Positions 1 to 9,399 of a DNA stretch of 64,000 nucleotides are shown one piece after another. The notes under the pieces are model-generated. The model saw only the letters and a program-made list of their open reading frames with translations, was not told the DNA's origin and did not search any database. The DNA is from Prosthecobacter dejongeii (lineage in GTDB: Bacteria > Verrucomicrobiota > Verrucomicrobiia > Verrucomicrobiales > Verrucomicrobiaceae), in the NCBI RefSeq assembly GCF_014203045.1, contig NZ_JACHIF010000011.1, positions 124,001-188,000 on the forward strand. The letters run 5' to 3'. A program made the translations under genes and the position numbers. Position 1 is the first letter of the stretch. Each line of letters begins with the position of its first letter.

Positions 1-3000
1 TGTTGGCGTTGATCGTGATTGGAGCCGTGCCAGCAAACGTAGAAGACGTGTTGTTGTTCAGGATGATTGGCTGGCTCAGAGCCAACCCGCCCGTATTGGA
101 GGAAAAAATCCCAGCGTTGGAAATCAATAAGCCACCGAATACCAATTCACCGCCGGCCGGGATGGTGCGCGCCGAGGAAAGGGTGAAGGAGCTAGAATTA
201 GGAATCGTCGCAACCGTATCGCCGTAACTAATTCCAGGACCATTGACGTTCATACCAATAACGAGACTGCCCGTGGTTCCCGTAGCAAGGTTCACGGTCG
301 CTGAGTTAGCCACTGCCTGGGAGGTAAGCCCTGTAGGTCCTGCTGTGCCCAAAGCCGCATTGCTAGCGATACCGAGGAGACCACCGTCAACGCGAGTTCC
401 CCCTGTGTAAGTGTTATTGGCGTTCAGAATCCAAACACCACCACCGCCTTTGAGCAACCTCAGAGAACCGCCATTGTCAGCAAGGATGGAATTAACTGAG
501 TTAGCATCCGTATTGGAGCCCTGCAATTCCAGAGTCTTGTTGCCACCCGTGGTGTTGACCGAACCAGCAGTATTATTCAAAAGGTTCATCAAGATGAGAG
601 GCCCGCTGCCACTGGAATCAATACGGCGAGTGCCCGTGGTACCCACAATGTTGATCACACGCGTCGTGGTTTCTCCCGGACCAACGTACATGAGGTTGGT
701 CGTAGTCGTGTTGCCAGGATTACCCAGCTCAATGACACCGCCACTCACATTCGTACCAAAGCTCGAAGAGGTGGCTCCTGCTGAACCAATCGAGGTAGCA
801 AAAACGCTCTCCTGACGAATGATCGTTTTGCCAGAGTAAGTATTGGCATCTCCAAGAATCAGAGGGCCGCTACCGATTTTACCCAAACCAGCAGTGCCAC
901 TGATCACTCCATTTAAAGTCGCGTAATCGAGATTGGTTGTGCCGTTGTCATTGACCTGGATTTCCTTCCAGCCACCCGCAGTAATGGTCGCAGCAATTCC
1001 GCTTCCGGCGGCGGTGGCGTTTTGACTGATGTTGAATGTCGTCAGACCCGTGATCGCGGTGATGTAAGAGCCCGCAGGGATATTGGTACCCGTGATAGCT
1101 TGGCCGACCGTCAATCCATTGGTGTTACCTGTAGTGATGGTGATGCCACTGTTGGCATTCGTCGTGGTGATCGTGGGAGTCGCAGCAACACCGGCCACGC
1201 CCAAGCTGAAATCTCCATTGATGGTCACATCAGCCAAAGACGTCGCTGAATTGAGGAGCAGCACACCAGCACCCAAAAAGTTTGCCGTGGATCCCCAAAC
1301 TGGATTTGCCAGAGACGTCCAGTTTACTGTCAAAGGCAGTTCACCAGCAGAGAAACCGCCGTTGCCATTCGCCACAAAACGGAATTGACCTGCCCCAGTT
1401 CCCAATGTGCGATTGAAGGTGCCTGTGCTTTCAAAAACACCGCCGCTCAACAGTAAATTACTAGCCGTCGGCAAAGACAAACCATCTTGAGCACGGAGTG
1501 CGCCCCCTGTGATGGTCGTAATGCCTGAATAACTGTTTGCATTGTTTCCCAAAATCCACAAACCACCGCCGGACTTCGTGAGGCTGAGGGCTTCATTGGC
1601 ATTGGGGTTGTTTATAAGGCGGAGATTGATCTGGTTATCTCCTGTCGAGTCGCCCTGAAGGGTAAGAGTGCGAGTTCCCGTGCCGGAAAAGGCCACTGGA
1701 GCTGTATTGTTGAAGATCATCGTCGCATTGTTAGCTGCACGAGAAAGGTTGGGAGCACCATAGCTTCCTGAAGAATCCAGAGTGCCGTTACCAGCCAGCG
1801 TAAACAAACGGTTCGTGCTGACACTAGGCGTCTGAGTGGTCTGGTAAATCGTGCCCGTAGCGCCAGTGTATTGAAGAATACCTCCGTTGAATACAAGGCT
1901 TGCGGCGTTGGTGGCATCATTGCCAGCATCCCCGGTGCCAATACCGCTCGCCACACCGATATTTGCTAAAGAAGTGACAGCCAGAGTCCCGCCGAGAATG
2001 TGTAGAGGTCCGCTGAAAGTGTTAGCAGCGGTAAGCGAAAGAGTTCCCGTGCCAGCCTTCACAAAACTCAAAGCCGCAGAGCCGTCTTGGATAACACCCG
2101 TGAAATAGCCACTTGCATTGTTGTTGCCAACTCGAAGGGTTGCTGCCGTGGCTCCATTGTTGGTAATAACGCCAGCGCCGTTGAATCCGTTAACGGAGTT
2201 TGTCGTAGAAGCAGCCGTGCCGATGTTCACACCATTAAGGTCAAAAGTAGCGCCTTGACGGACAGTCAGCCCGATATTGGTAGCACCAAGAAGACCGCCA
2301 GCAGACATTTGAAGAGTTCCCTCATTCACCGTCACGGTGCCGGATTGATTGTTGGCCGCACTCAGAACCAAAGTCCCAAGACCATTTTTGGTCAGTCCAC
2401 CCGTGGTGGTGTTTGTCATAGGAGCAGCCAAGTTCAGGATGTCACTGGAACCATCCACACGAACGACCAAGTCACCTGAACCAGCCGTGGTGACGCCTGT
2501 GCCTGTAATCGTTCCAGAACCACCTGTCTGGAGAATGCCCCCCGAAGTATTGGCACCGACATTGATGGTCAGAATTCCCGTCTGGTTAACCGTTTGGGAA
2601 CCACCAATTTTCAAGGAACTGAGGCTAATGGCACCTGTTGTGGTCTCAGCAGAGACCAAATTGTGGGCACCTGGGGCGAGTTGAGTGCCGGCAATGACGA
2701 AACCATCGTCCATGCCGTACACGGGCGTAACCAAAAGACCATTGTTGGAACGCGCAAAATCAGCCCCATTGATGTAAATACGACCATTGCCTGGAAGGGT
2801 ATTGGCAGCGGTGGTAGATAAACCTGCAATCGTCACCGATCCGGTGCCTGGAATCACATTCAACCCGGTACCCACGGAAGGTGCTGCAAGGCTGGCAAAG
2901 TTCAGTGCGGCAGTGCCACCAGCACCAGCGTTGACACGAATGGTTCCTGCGCCTGCCGATAGAGTCAATGCTCCCACGGTTTCAGTGCTTCCAGCACTTG

Positions 3001-5062
3001 CAGCCCCGTTGTATTCGAGAACACCACCCGCGACTTGGTTGAACGAATCCACGTTGAAAACAAAGGCTGCGGTATCTGGGAGAATATCAAAATTTCCAGA
3101 CGCTTCTTGAAGTTTCAAAGTTCCTCCCGAGAGGGTCGTCGAACCTGTAAAAGTATTGTTTGCGGTAGGATTCAAAACCCAAGTGCCAGATCCGATTTTT
3201 TGCAGACTCGTCACAGATGCTGGCGTGCTGTTGATCGGAATGACAGTATTGACGGTATTGTCCGCAGTGCCGGAGCCACCTAAGACTAGGGTATGAGCGC
3301 CATTCACGGTATTGAGAATGGTGCCAGTCAGCGTCAAGGCACCACTGCCATTCGAATTGATGTAGATTGGCGCTGTGGTGGTGTTCAGAAGGATCGGACG
3401 ATCTAAAGTAGCTGTTCCACCTGTGTAAGTTAGAGCTCCAGGAGTCGTCGTGGCATTGCCGATATTGATTTGGCTGGTCTGGCCAATCGCACCCACATTG
3501 CCAAAAGAAAGCGTGCCGCCATTGATGGTGGTCACCCCTTTGTAACTGCTGGCATTGCCGCCGATGATCAAGGTGCCCGTGCCGTTTTTCGTCACATTGT
3601 GAAGCGTAACTACGGGTGCCAGAATACTTCCAGTGACCGTTGTGTCTCCATTGCCGCCGATTGATAAAGTACGTGCTGTGCCATCGGATTGATTCCAAAT
3701 ATTGGCATCCAACAGCAATAGACCGTTTGAGTTGTTATTGATGGTTGTGCCGTTACTCCCGCCACCGCCGATCAATCCGTTGAGTCCTGTGAAAGACACA
3801 CCGTATCCGTTCCGGCCTGAAATGTTAAACGTGTTGTTCGTATTGAACATACGAAGGTCTCCAAAGGTGACCATCTGATTGATGAGTAGCGAAGAACTAT
3901 TCATCCCGCGTCCCACGAAAAGCCCGCCAGTCGTGTTGTCACGGATGAAAACGTTGCGATCCACGAAGCTGCCGGGAGTATCTGTGCGGACCTCTAAAGT
4001 GCCGTTGTTGATGTCCACGGATTGAGAGGTGGGGTTGATCCCCAAAGCACCGTTATCCCCAACACGAACCGTGCCGCTGTCAATTCTTAACGTTTGGGCA
4101 TAGTTGTTGCTATTGTTTTGTAACCAAAGCGTAGTCGCCAGAATATTTCCAGATTTGACAAAACGATCCCCCGCTGTGTCCAAACCCGTGATTTGCCCAC
4201 TGACAATCCAATTTCCATTGCCATAGAAAATGTTGCCTGCGCCTGCACCCAGATACACACCGCCGGTGACATTCGTGATGCCATGCGTTGCAAGAACTCG
4301 GCTCTCCGTAGCGCCCGATGCGATGGTGAGACCACCTGCGAGAGTGTTATTGCCGATGCTGATCAATGCAGCACTGGCATTGGCAGCGCCAGGACCACGA
4401 CCAGCTACAGAAATTTCGCGATTGAGAGTCAGGCCAGCCCCAATTCCAGGCCCTGCAAGAATCAAACTTCCACCCGAGAAACCAGGATTGCCGGTGTTAG
4501 CAATACCCGTCACCGAAATGGCCGTGGTTCCCAATCCCAACTGCGCCGGATTCGTCACCACCAAATTGCCCGCCTCGACGGAAAGATCCCCAGTAAAGGC
4601 ATTGCCATTATTCGTTAATACCAAAGTCCCATTGCCCGATTTGGTGAATCCCTTATTTCCAGCTAACAGGGAAGCGATCGTGGCCCGATCCCCAAAAGTG
4701 CCACGATTACCAACCTGAATGAACGGAGAATTGACTCCTGCTGCGGGCGCTAAAGTCAAAGTATTGCCTGTCAGCACATAACCACCGGAGGTGAAATTCA
4801 GCCCTCCTGCGGTAATGGCTTCTTGAAGCGTGAGTGTACCAGCAGCTCCTCCAAACACGGCTGTGTTTAGGGCGGCATTGTTCCAAGCCGCTCCGCTCCA
4901 TTGTAGGGAAGACGTATCCCAATTACCGGTTCCCCCTACCCAATTTAAATTCGCACCCTGGAGTTGCATACTCCACAGGCTGAAAGTGCTGAGCATAAGG
5001 GTGGTCAACGGCGTCTTGAGATGACGACGCATCCACTGGAGACTGGGGCTCGATTTGGACAT
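1..5062 (-). CDS. Giant autotransporter-type beta-strand repeat surface protein (5' part; gene runs off the left edge)
   Basis: One reverse frame was checked as in register at its ATG (5060-5062), in the middle (about 3130-3214) and at the window edge, giving at least 1,687 codons without the end. The N-terminus has basic residues (MRRHLK) and a hydrophobic stretch ending near MQLQGA, a plausible signal peptide, followed by NWVGGTGNWDTSS. The rest is a Gly/Asn/Thr-rich solenoid with repeated units such as GTWVLNPTANNTFTGSTTLS, the autotransporter-associated (PATR) beta-strand motif. Such repeats form surface beta-helices, often ending in an autotransporter or PEP-CTERM-like tail; that tail lies outside the window. 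Likely an exported adhesin or surface-layer-like protein. No clear Shine-Dalgarno precedes the ATG. Substrate or partner unknown. Confidence 0.85.
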   Translation of the reverse strand, partial: MSKSSPSLQWMRRHLKTPLTTLMLSTFSLWSMQLQGANLNWVGGTGNWDTSSLQWSGAAWNNAALNTAVFGGAAGTLTLQEAITAGGLNFTSGGYVLTGNTLTLAPAAGVNSPFIQVGNRGTFGDRATIASLLAGNKGFTKSGNGTLVLTNNGNAFTGDLSVEAGNLVVTNPAQLGLGTTAISVTGIANTGNPGFSGGSLILAGPGIGAGLTLNREISVAGRGPGAANASAALISIGNNTLAGGLTIASGATESRVLATHGITNVTGGVYLGAGAGNIFYGNGNWIVSGQITGLDTAGDRFVKSGNILATTLWLQNNSNNYAQTLRIDSGTVRVGDNGALGINPTSQSVDINNGTLEVRTDTPGSFVDRNVFIRDNTTGGLFVGRGMNSSSLLINQMVTFGDLRMFNTNNTFNISGRNGYGVSFTGLNGLIGGGGSNGTTINNNSNGLLLLDANIWNQSDGTARTLSIGGNGDTTVTGSILAPVVTLHNVTKNGTGTLIIGGNASSYKGVTTINGGTLSFGNVGAIGQTSQINIGNATTTPGALTYTGGTATLDRPILLNTTTAPIYINSNGSGALTLTGTILNTVNGAHTLVLGGSGTADNTVNTVIPINSTPASVTSLQKIGSGTWVLNPTANNTFTGSTTLSGGTLKLQEASGNFDILPDTAAFVFNVDSFNQVAGGVLEYNGAASAGSTETVGALTLSAGAGTIRVNAGAGGTAALNFASLAAPSVGTGLNVIPGTGSVTIAGLSTTAANTLPGNGRIYINGADFARSNNGLLVTPVYGMDDGFVIAGTQLAPGAHNLVSAETTTGAISLSSLKIGGSQTVNQTGILTINVGANTSGGILQTGGSGTITGTGVTTAGSGDLVVRVDGSSDILNLAAPMTNTTTGGLTKNGLGTLVLSAANNQSGTVTVNEGTLQMSAGGLLGATNIGLTVRQGATFDLNGVNIGTAASTTNSVNGFNGAGVITNNGATAATLRVGNNNASGYFTGVIQDGSAALSFVKAGTGTLSLTAANTFSGPLHILGGTLAVTSLANIGVASGIGTGDAGNDATNAASLVFNGGILQYTGATGTIYQTTQTPSVSTNRLFTLAGNGTLDSSGSYGAPNLSRAANNATMIFNNTAPVAFSGTGTRTLTLQGDSTGDNQINLRLINNPNANEALSLTKSGGGLWILGNNANSYSGITTITGGALRAQDGLSLPTASNLLLSGGVFESTGTFNRTLGTGAGQFRFVANGNGGFSAGELPLTVNWTSLANPVWGSTANFLGAGVLLLNSATSLADVTINGDFSLGVAGVAATPTITTTNANSGITITTGNTNGLTVGQAITGTNIPAGSYITAITGLTTFNISQNATAAGSGIAATITAGGWKEIQVNDNGTTNLDYATLNGVISGTAGLGKIGSGPLILGDANTYSGKTIIRQESVFATSIGSAGATSSSFGTNVSGGVIELGNPGNTTTTNLMYVGPGETTTRVINIVGTTGTRRIDSSGSGPLILMNLLNNTAGSVNTTGGNKTLELQGSNTDANSVNSILADNGGSLRLLKGGGGVWILNANNTYTGGTRVDGGLLGIASNAALGTAGPTGLTSQAVANSATVNLATGTTGSLVIGMNVNGPGISYGDTVATIPNSSSFTLSSARTIPAGGELVFGGLLISNAGIFSSNTGGLALSQPIILNNNTSSTFAGTAPITINAN

Positions 5063-6047
5063 GGTGGTTGGTTGGGGGTCGGAATAATCCGAATTTTCGG
5101 GAATTAAGGCGCGAGTGAAACACAAAGGTAATTCCTATTCTATCAAAAAAAGGGTTTATTTATCATTTGCCGATTTACTCTCATTTTGGGCCAATTTGTC
5201 TTTAGCTGAATGCGCTTTTGCCCATCCTTAATGAATCGATTGCATGCACAAAATCTATTCACTACCTTTAATTTAAATAAGATGTTTATTTTTCAATTAG
5301 TAAAAAAACCAAAAACCAAAAAAAATGCGAGAGGACCGCTAAATTCATTTTCACAAAATCTTATTTTAATTAAGCTGTAATCTTATTTTTTATCATTAAT
5401 GATAATCAAATTACTTATTATTAAATTCTTTTTAACCCACAATTAAATTTCACCCAAATCCGAACCAAGGCCCTGATTTTTTTTGCTAAAATCGGGAATC
5501 ACATCGGATTGATGCTCATAAAAGGCGCATTTGAGATGCTTTTAACTTGATCAGATACAAAATTTTAATTTTCTAAAAAGCATTAAATCAAAATTTATTC
5601 TTAATATTTAAACTTGAAAATTGCGTTACGCACGACTTCTTTCGCCTCTTTTTATTTTCCGCTTTTTGCAGCTTTTGGACAAATCGCCGACCTTGGATGA
5701 AGAACGGGAAAATAGAAGTAAGACTCAAGTTCCTTAGGTGAAATAAACGTGCATATAGCAATACCATTCAGATCTTCCATCATCGGCCTGGAATGTTCTT
5801 TGCTCCCCGTCCCCAGAAAAGAAGGCCTGTGAATTTTAAATTCGGCAGTCCAGAATCGAAATATTTGAGCCGCTGAGATCTTTTTGACGTCCGCACAGAT
5901 CCTGGGCCCTCTCCAAGTTACTTCATCATTTCGACAGAGTGTCACTTGGTGATTTCAGGCGGCCCGTTCTTTTGTTCCCTCGTGAGGTTTCGCAGAAGGA
6001 CCAAACCAGTGCTTGTGCTCCGCACGATAAGGGCTTTGATCTCAATT
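5063..6047. other. AT-rich intergenic region, no convincing gene
   Basis: Nearly 1 kb between the divergent beta-strand-repeat gene and the LysM gene. Positions 5100-5640 are strikingly AT-rich compared with the flanking genes and full of stops. The stretch probably holds the promoter and upstream control region of the giant surface protein. A perfect 14-bp palindrome lies at 5391-5404. A 97-codon GTG-initiated frame on the minus strand (5652-5945) has no recognisable domain and was not called. Confidence 0.6.
5391..5404. promoter_or_regulatory. Perfect 14-bp palindrome upstream of the giant surface-protein gene
   Basis: TATCATTAATGATA reads the same on both strands. It lies about 330 bp upstream of the minus-strand start at 5062, in AT-rich DNA. 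A dimeric regulator could bind here, but such palindromes also arise by chance in AT-rich sequence. Confidence 0.25.
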
Positions 6048-7580
6048 ATGGCTACGAAATACCTCCCGTTCGGTGCCTCCCGCGCCTACTGGCTGGCTGC
6101 TTTCTCCCTGAGTTTTTTACTCACCGGGTGGATTGCAGTTGCGGAATCGCTTCCCCCCGCAATTCATGTCAAACCGCCATTGCCCAGAGTAGAGCCCGGC
6201 CTCGAAAAAGCGGTGCAGTGGCGCTGGCTACCGGAGGCCTCAGACCTAGCCGTCTGGGGAGTTGCCTTACCGCCAGTTTCCACGCCTCAAACATTTTCGG
6301 CGGAATCTTCCACTCCTTCCACCCAAAAGAAACCACTGCCTCAGGGTCCCCCACAGGAAACTCAGGAATACGTGGTGGCGAAGGGAGACTCTCTTTATGT
6401 CATCGCTCGGCAGAATGGGGTCACGATCGACCAAATCAAGGCCTTCAACCAGATGAAGCGTGATGTCATCGTCGTGGGCCAAACACTGCGTATTCCTAGC
6501 CTTACGGATATTCAAGCCATGGCACCACCTCCCGCCCCGGAACCCAAACCCAAGGCACGTGCGCCTAAATCCCCACCTAAGCCTGTTGCTGAAAAAGAAC
6601 CGGAGGTAAAACTCTTGATCAAGCGCCCCCTGCCCTCCCCAGCCTCCAGCGTGGCGCGCATCGTTCTCATGCAGGCGTATCTGGATCGCCAAACATTTTC
6701 CGCTGGGCCCATCGATGGTACAGATGGCCCGTTGTATGATGCCGCATTGAGATCCTACGAAACTGCACACCCAGCAGAACTGAATTCAGAAATGGGCCAG
6801 CCAGCCGCCGTGCTTCGTGAAATGGGCGGAGCGTATGCGGAATACCAGTTAAAAGAAGAGGACCTGCGCTGGATCATCCCACAGGCCCCTGCACCGCCAG
6901 CCCACACCCGGAAATCTCGTCAAGCACCACCGCCCCCTGAGCCTGCTCTGACGTTTGAAGATCTCACCGCGCCTCCATTTCTTGCTTATCGCAGCGTCTG
7001 GGAATTTGTGGCTGAACGCTACCACTGTTCGGAATCTTTTCTGCGCCGCATCAACTCGGGGTTGAAATCCCCCATCCAAGTGGGTGCCCTGTTCTTTGTG
7101 CCCAATGTGGTGCCTTTTGAGATTGAAAATGCGCTCACAGAGCCCCTGCAACCTACGGCGGATCCTGCGGCCCCCGTCACGGCCACCATCATCAGCAATT
7201 CGCGGCTGGAAATCCGCCGCAGTGGCAAACTCATCGCCAATCTTCCGGTCTCCGTAGCCCGCCCAGGACTGCGTGGGCGTGGAATTTGGAAAATTTTAGA
7301 CGCCATCGCACGTCCCCGTCTTGTTAGCTCAGGAGATCCCGCTGCGCCCATGACTCCACCGTTGGTTCTCCCTCCAGGTCCCAATAACCCTGTGGGTCCT
7401 CTTTGGATCAATCTTGCTAAAGGCAGTGAAACCACACCTTTACCCTATGGTTTGCATGGCACCAGCATCCCTGGCTACATGACACGTCAAGAGAGTGTGG
7501 GTGGCTTTCGCATGACCAATTGGGACATCGCCAGGGCGGTGCGGCTGCTGCCTGTGGGCACGCCACTAACCTGGGAGTAA
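6048..7580 (+). CDS. LysM-domain L,D-transpeptidase-like protein with degenerate active site
   Basis: 510 aa from the ATG at 6048, chosen because an N-terminal signal segment follows directly (hydrophobic residues about 15-33, ending AVAES); the longer frame upstream starts with TTG. After a Pro-rich linker a LysM domain (about residues 107-150, EYVVAKGDSLYVIARQNGV) should bind peptidoglycan. A Pro/Lys-rich stretch and a second LysM-like segment (FVAERYHCSESFLRRINSG) follow, then a C-terminal YkuD-type fold with LHGT (H470). The catalytic signature SHGC[VI]R[ML] reads SVGGFRM at 483-489, so the histidine is Val484 and the nucleophilic cysteine is Gly486. The family is periplasmic and makes 3-3 peptidoglycan crosslinks; this copy probably binds wall without crosslinking it. 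Compare the intact enzyme at 20125-20733. Confidence 0.8.
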   Translation: MATKYLPFGASRAYWLAAFSLSFLLTGWIAVAESLPPAIHVKPPLPRVEPGLEKAVQWRWLPEASDLAVWGVALPPVSTPQTFSAESSTPSTQKKPLPQGPPQETQEYVVAKGDSLYVIARQNGVTIDQIKAFNQMKRDVIVVGQTLRIPSLTDIQAMAPPPAPEPKPKARAPKSPPKPVAEKEPEVKLLIKRPLPSPASSVARIVLMQAYLDRQTFSAGPIDGTDGPLYDAALRSYETAHPAELNSEMGQPAAVLREMGGAYAEYQLKEEDLRWIIPQAPAPPAHTRKSRQAPPPPEPALTFEDLTAPPFLAYRSVWEFVAERYHCSESFLRRINSGLKSPIQVGALFFVPNVVPFEIENALTEPLQPTADPAAPVTATIISNSRLEIRRSGKLIANLPVSVARPGLRGRGIWKILDAIARPRLVSSGDPAAPMTPPLVLPPGPNNPVGPLWINLAKGSETTPLPYGLHGTSIPGYMTRQESVGGFRMTNWDIARAVRLLPVGTPLTWE

Positions 7581-7682
7581 GAGTATCTTGAGGCGCATGC
7601 CTGTCCTCAGCCCTTGTATCTGGAGAAAGTCCGTTGTTACGTAAAGGCTACGTCGTGCGTTTACACCGTGCGTATCCTTGCC

Positions 7683-9299
7683 ATGAAGCGTTTCCTTGCA
7701 TCTCTACTCATCCTGACCAGTCTCCCAGCCTTCGCCGAGGTGACGATGCCTGCGTTTTTCACCGATGGACTCGTGCTGCAACAGGGCAAGCCTGTGGCCA
7801 TCTGGGGAAAAGCGGCTGCTGATGAAAACGTCAGCGTGACCTTCGCTGGGCAAACCAAAGTCACGCAGGCTGATCTGGAAGGAAAATGGCGCGTGACGCT
7901 GGATGCCCTGCCCGCCAATGCCACTCCGGCTGAACTCACCGTGGTAGGCAAGAATACCCTGACGTTGAAAAACATTTTGGTAGGCGAGGTGTGGCTCTGC
8001 TCGGGCCAATCCAACATGCAGTGGATGGTGTCACAGTCAGCCAATCCAGAGCAGGAAATGGCGGCAGCCCATTTTCCGCAGATTCGCATGTTCAGTGTCG
8101 AGCGTGCCACCGCCATGGAGCCTGCGGCAGATGTTAAAGGGACCTGGAAAGAGGCCAGCCCAGCCAATGTCGGACAATTTTCTGCCGTAGCGTACTTTTT
8201 CGGTCGTCATCTTCACCAGGTTTTGAAGGTGCCTGTGGGCCTCATCAATACCTCCTGGGGAGGCACCCGAGTGGAGGCCTGGACCAGCCGGGAATCTCTG
8301 GAAGAGCGTCCCTGTGCAGCTCAACTTTTGAGTGATTGGGAAGGCACCAGGCAGTCTTATGATGCAGACGCAGAAGCGAAAAAATTTGAAGCGGCCAAAG
8401 CCACCTGGAAAGAACAAGTCAAAGTTATTCAAGCCCAAAATGAGAAGCAGCCAGCTTCTCCAAAAAAGGAGATTCCTGCGGCACCTCGCCCCACGGATGA
8501 TCCCAACAAAACGCCGCATTACCCTGCCGTGCTTTTTAATGCCATGGTGGCTCCACTGATCCCCTACACCCTGCAAGGGGCCATCTGGTATCAGGGCGAG
8601 TCTAACCAAAAGCGCGCTTTCCAATATCAGGAGCTACTGCCTAACATGATCAATGACTGGCGCACGCGCTGGAATGAGGAATTCAGCTTTTACATTGTGC
8701 AACTCGCCAGCTTTGGCAACGGCCAGCCCACCACGAAAGATGCCGGTGCAGCCGATACCTGGGCTGAATTGCAGGAGGCTCAATACCTGACCGCCATCAC
8801 GCTACCGAAGACTGGCCTCGCAGTGATTAACGACATTGGCGAAGAAAAAGACATTCACCCGAAAAACAAACAGGAGGTAGGCCGACGCCTCGCCCTTTGG
8901 GCCCTGGCCAAAGACTATGGCAAAACGAGCACTGTGCCCAGCGGCCCGTTGTTTAAAAACAGCATCATCGAAGGTAGCCAGGTACGCATTCAATTCGACT
9001 ATGCGGGTGGAGGTTTAAAGACACGCGATGGCGGTGAATTGAAGCATTTTCAGATCGTCGGTGCAGACCAAAAATGGGTGTGGGCACAGGCGAAGATTGA
9101 GGGCCAGGAAATTGTCGTTTCTAGCCCTCAGGTAAGTGCCCCGGTGGGTGTTCGTTATGCCTGGGCAGCCTGGCCAGAGGGAGCGAATTTAATCAATGCA
9201 GAAGGCCTGCCAGCGAGTCCCTTCCGCACGGATGAATTCATCCTCAGCACCATGGGTGTGACCTCGCCTTTTCAGGAAGTGCTCAAGGCAGTGAGATAG
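7683..9299 (+). CDS. Sialate O-acetylesterase family protein (SGNH/SASA hydrolase)
   Basis: 538 aa from the ATG at 7683, where a signal peptide (MKRFLASLLILTSLPAFA) begins; upstream codons in the same frame look non-coding. The start matches the family pattern TMPAFFTDGLVLQQGKPVAI and a beta-rich N-terminal domain. The nucleophile motif CSGQSNMQW is at about 106-114 (Ser110), the block AIWYQGESNQ lies mid-protein, and the Asp/His pair is in GEEKDIHPKNKQEVGRRLAL. The family removes O-acetyl groups from sialic acids or other acetylated glycans outside the cytoplasm; in Verrucomicrobia such enzymes are usually part of polysaccharide use. A Lys/Glu-rich segment (about 230-275) interrupts the catalytic domain. 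The true substrate cannot be told. Confidence 0.88.
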   Translation: MKRFLASLLILTSLPAFAEVTMPAFFTDGLVLQQGKPVAIWGKAAADENVSVTFAGQTKVTQADLEGKWRVTLDALPANATPAELTVVGKNTLTLKNILVGEVWLCSGQSNMQWMVSQSANPEQEMAAAHFPQIRMFSVERATAMEPAADVKGTWKEASPANVGQFSAVAYFFGRHLHQVLKVPVGLINTSWGGTRVEAWTSRESLEERPCAAQLLSDWEGTRQSYDADAEAKKFEAAKATWKEQVKVIQAQNEKQPASPKKEIPAAPRPTDDPNKTPHYPAVLFNAMVAPLIPYTLQGAIWYQGESNQKRAFQYQELLPNMINDWRTRWNEEFSFYIVQLASFGNGQPTTKDAGAADTWAELQEAQYLTAITLPKTGLAVINDIGEEKDIHPKNKQEVGRRLALWALAKDYGKTSTVPSGPLFKNSIIEGSQVRIQFDYAGGGLKTRDGGELKHFQIVGADQKWVWAQAKIEGQEIVVSSPQVSAPVGVRYAWAAWPEGANLINAEGLPASPFRTDEFILSTMGVTSPFQEVLKAVR

Positions 9300-9399
9300 C
9301 TTCTGCGCACCCAGTCGCATGGCCCCAGGAGATCGCACAGGCTCCCCGCTTTCTCCATTGCCCACGCGCGTATGCTTTTCAAAGTAGAATCCCACCCAC

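Noticed and set aside
3087-3698. 203-codon open frame on the minus strand, rich in Trp, His, Ser and Tyr
   Set aside because: It is a shifted frame of the beta-strand-repeat gene, whose own frame gives clean repeat motifs through the same DNA.
1-5062. Repeated short motifs that might suggest a CRISPR or tandem-repeat array
   Set aside because: The repeats are diverged protein-coding beta-strand units in a continuous reading frame, with no constant spacer length.
5652-5945. 97-codon frame on the minus strand in the AT-rich intergenic region
   Set aside because: GTG start, no Shine-Dalgarno, no recognisable domain, amino-acid composition unlike a folded protein. Kept only as a remote possibility.
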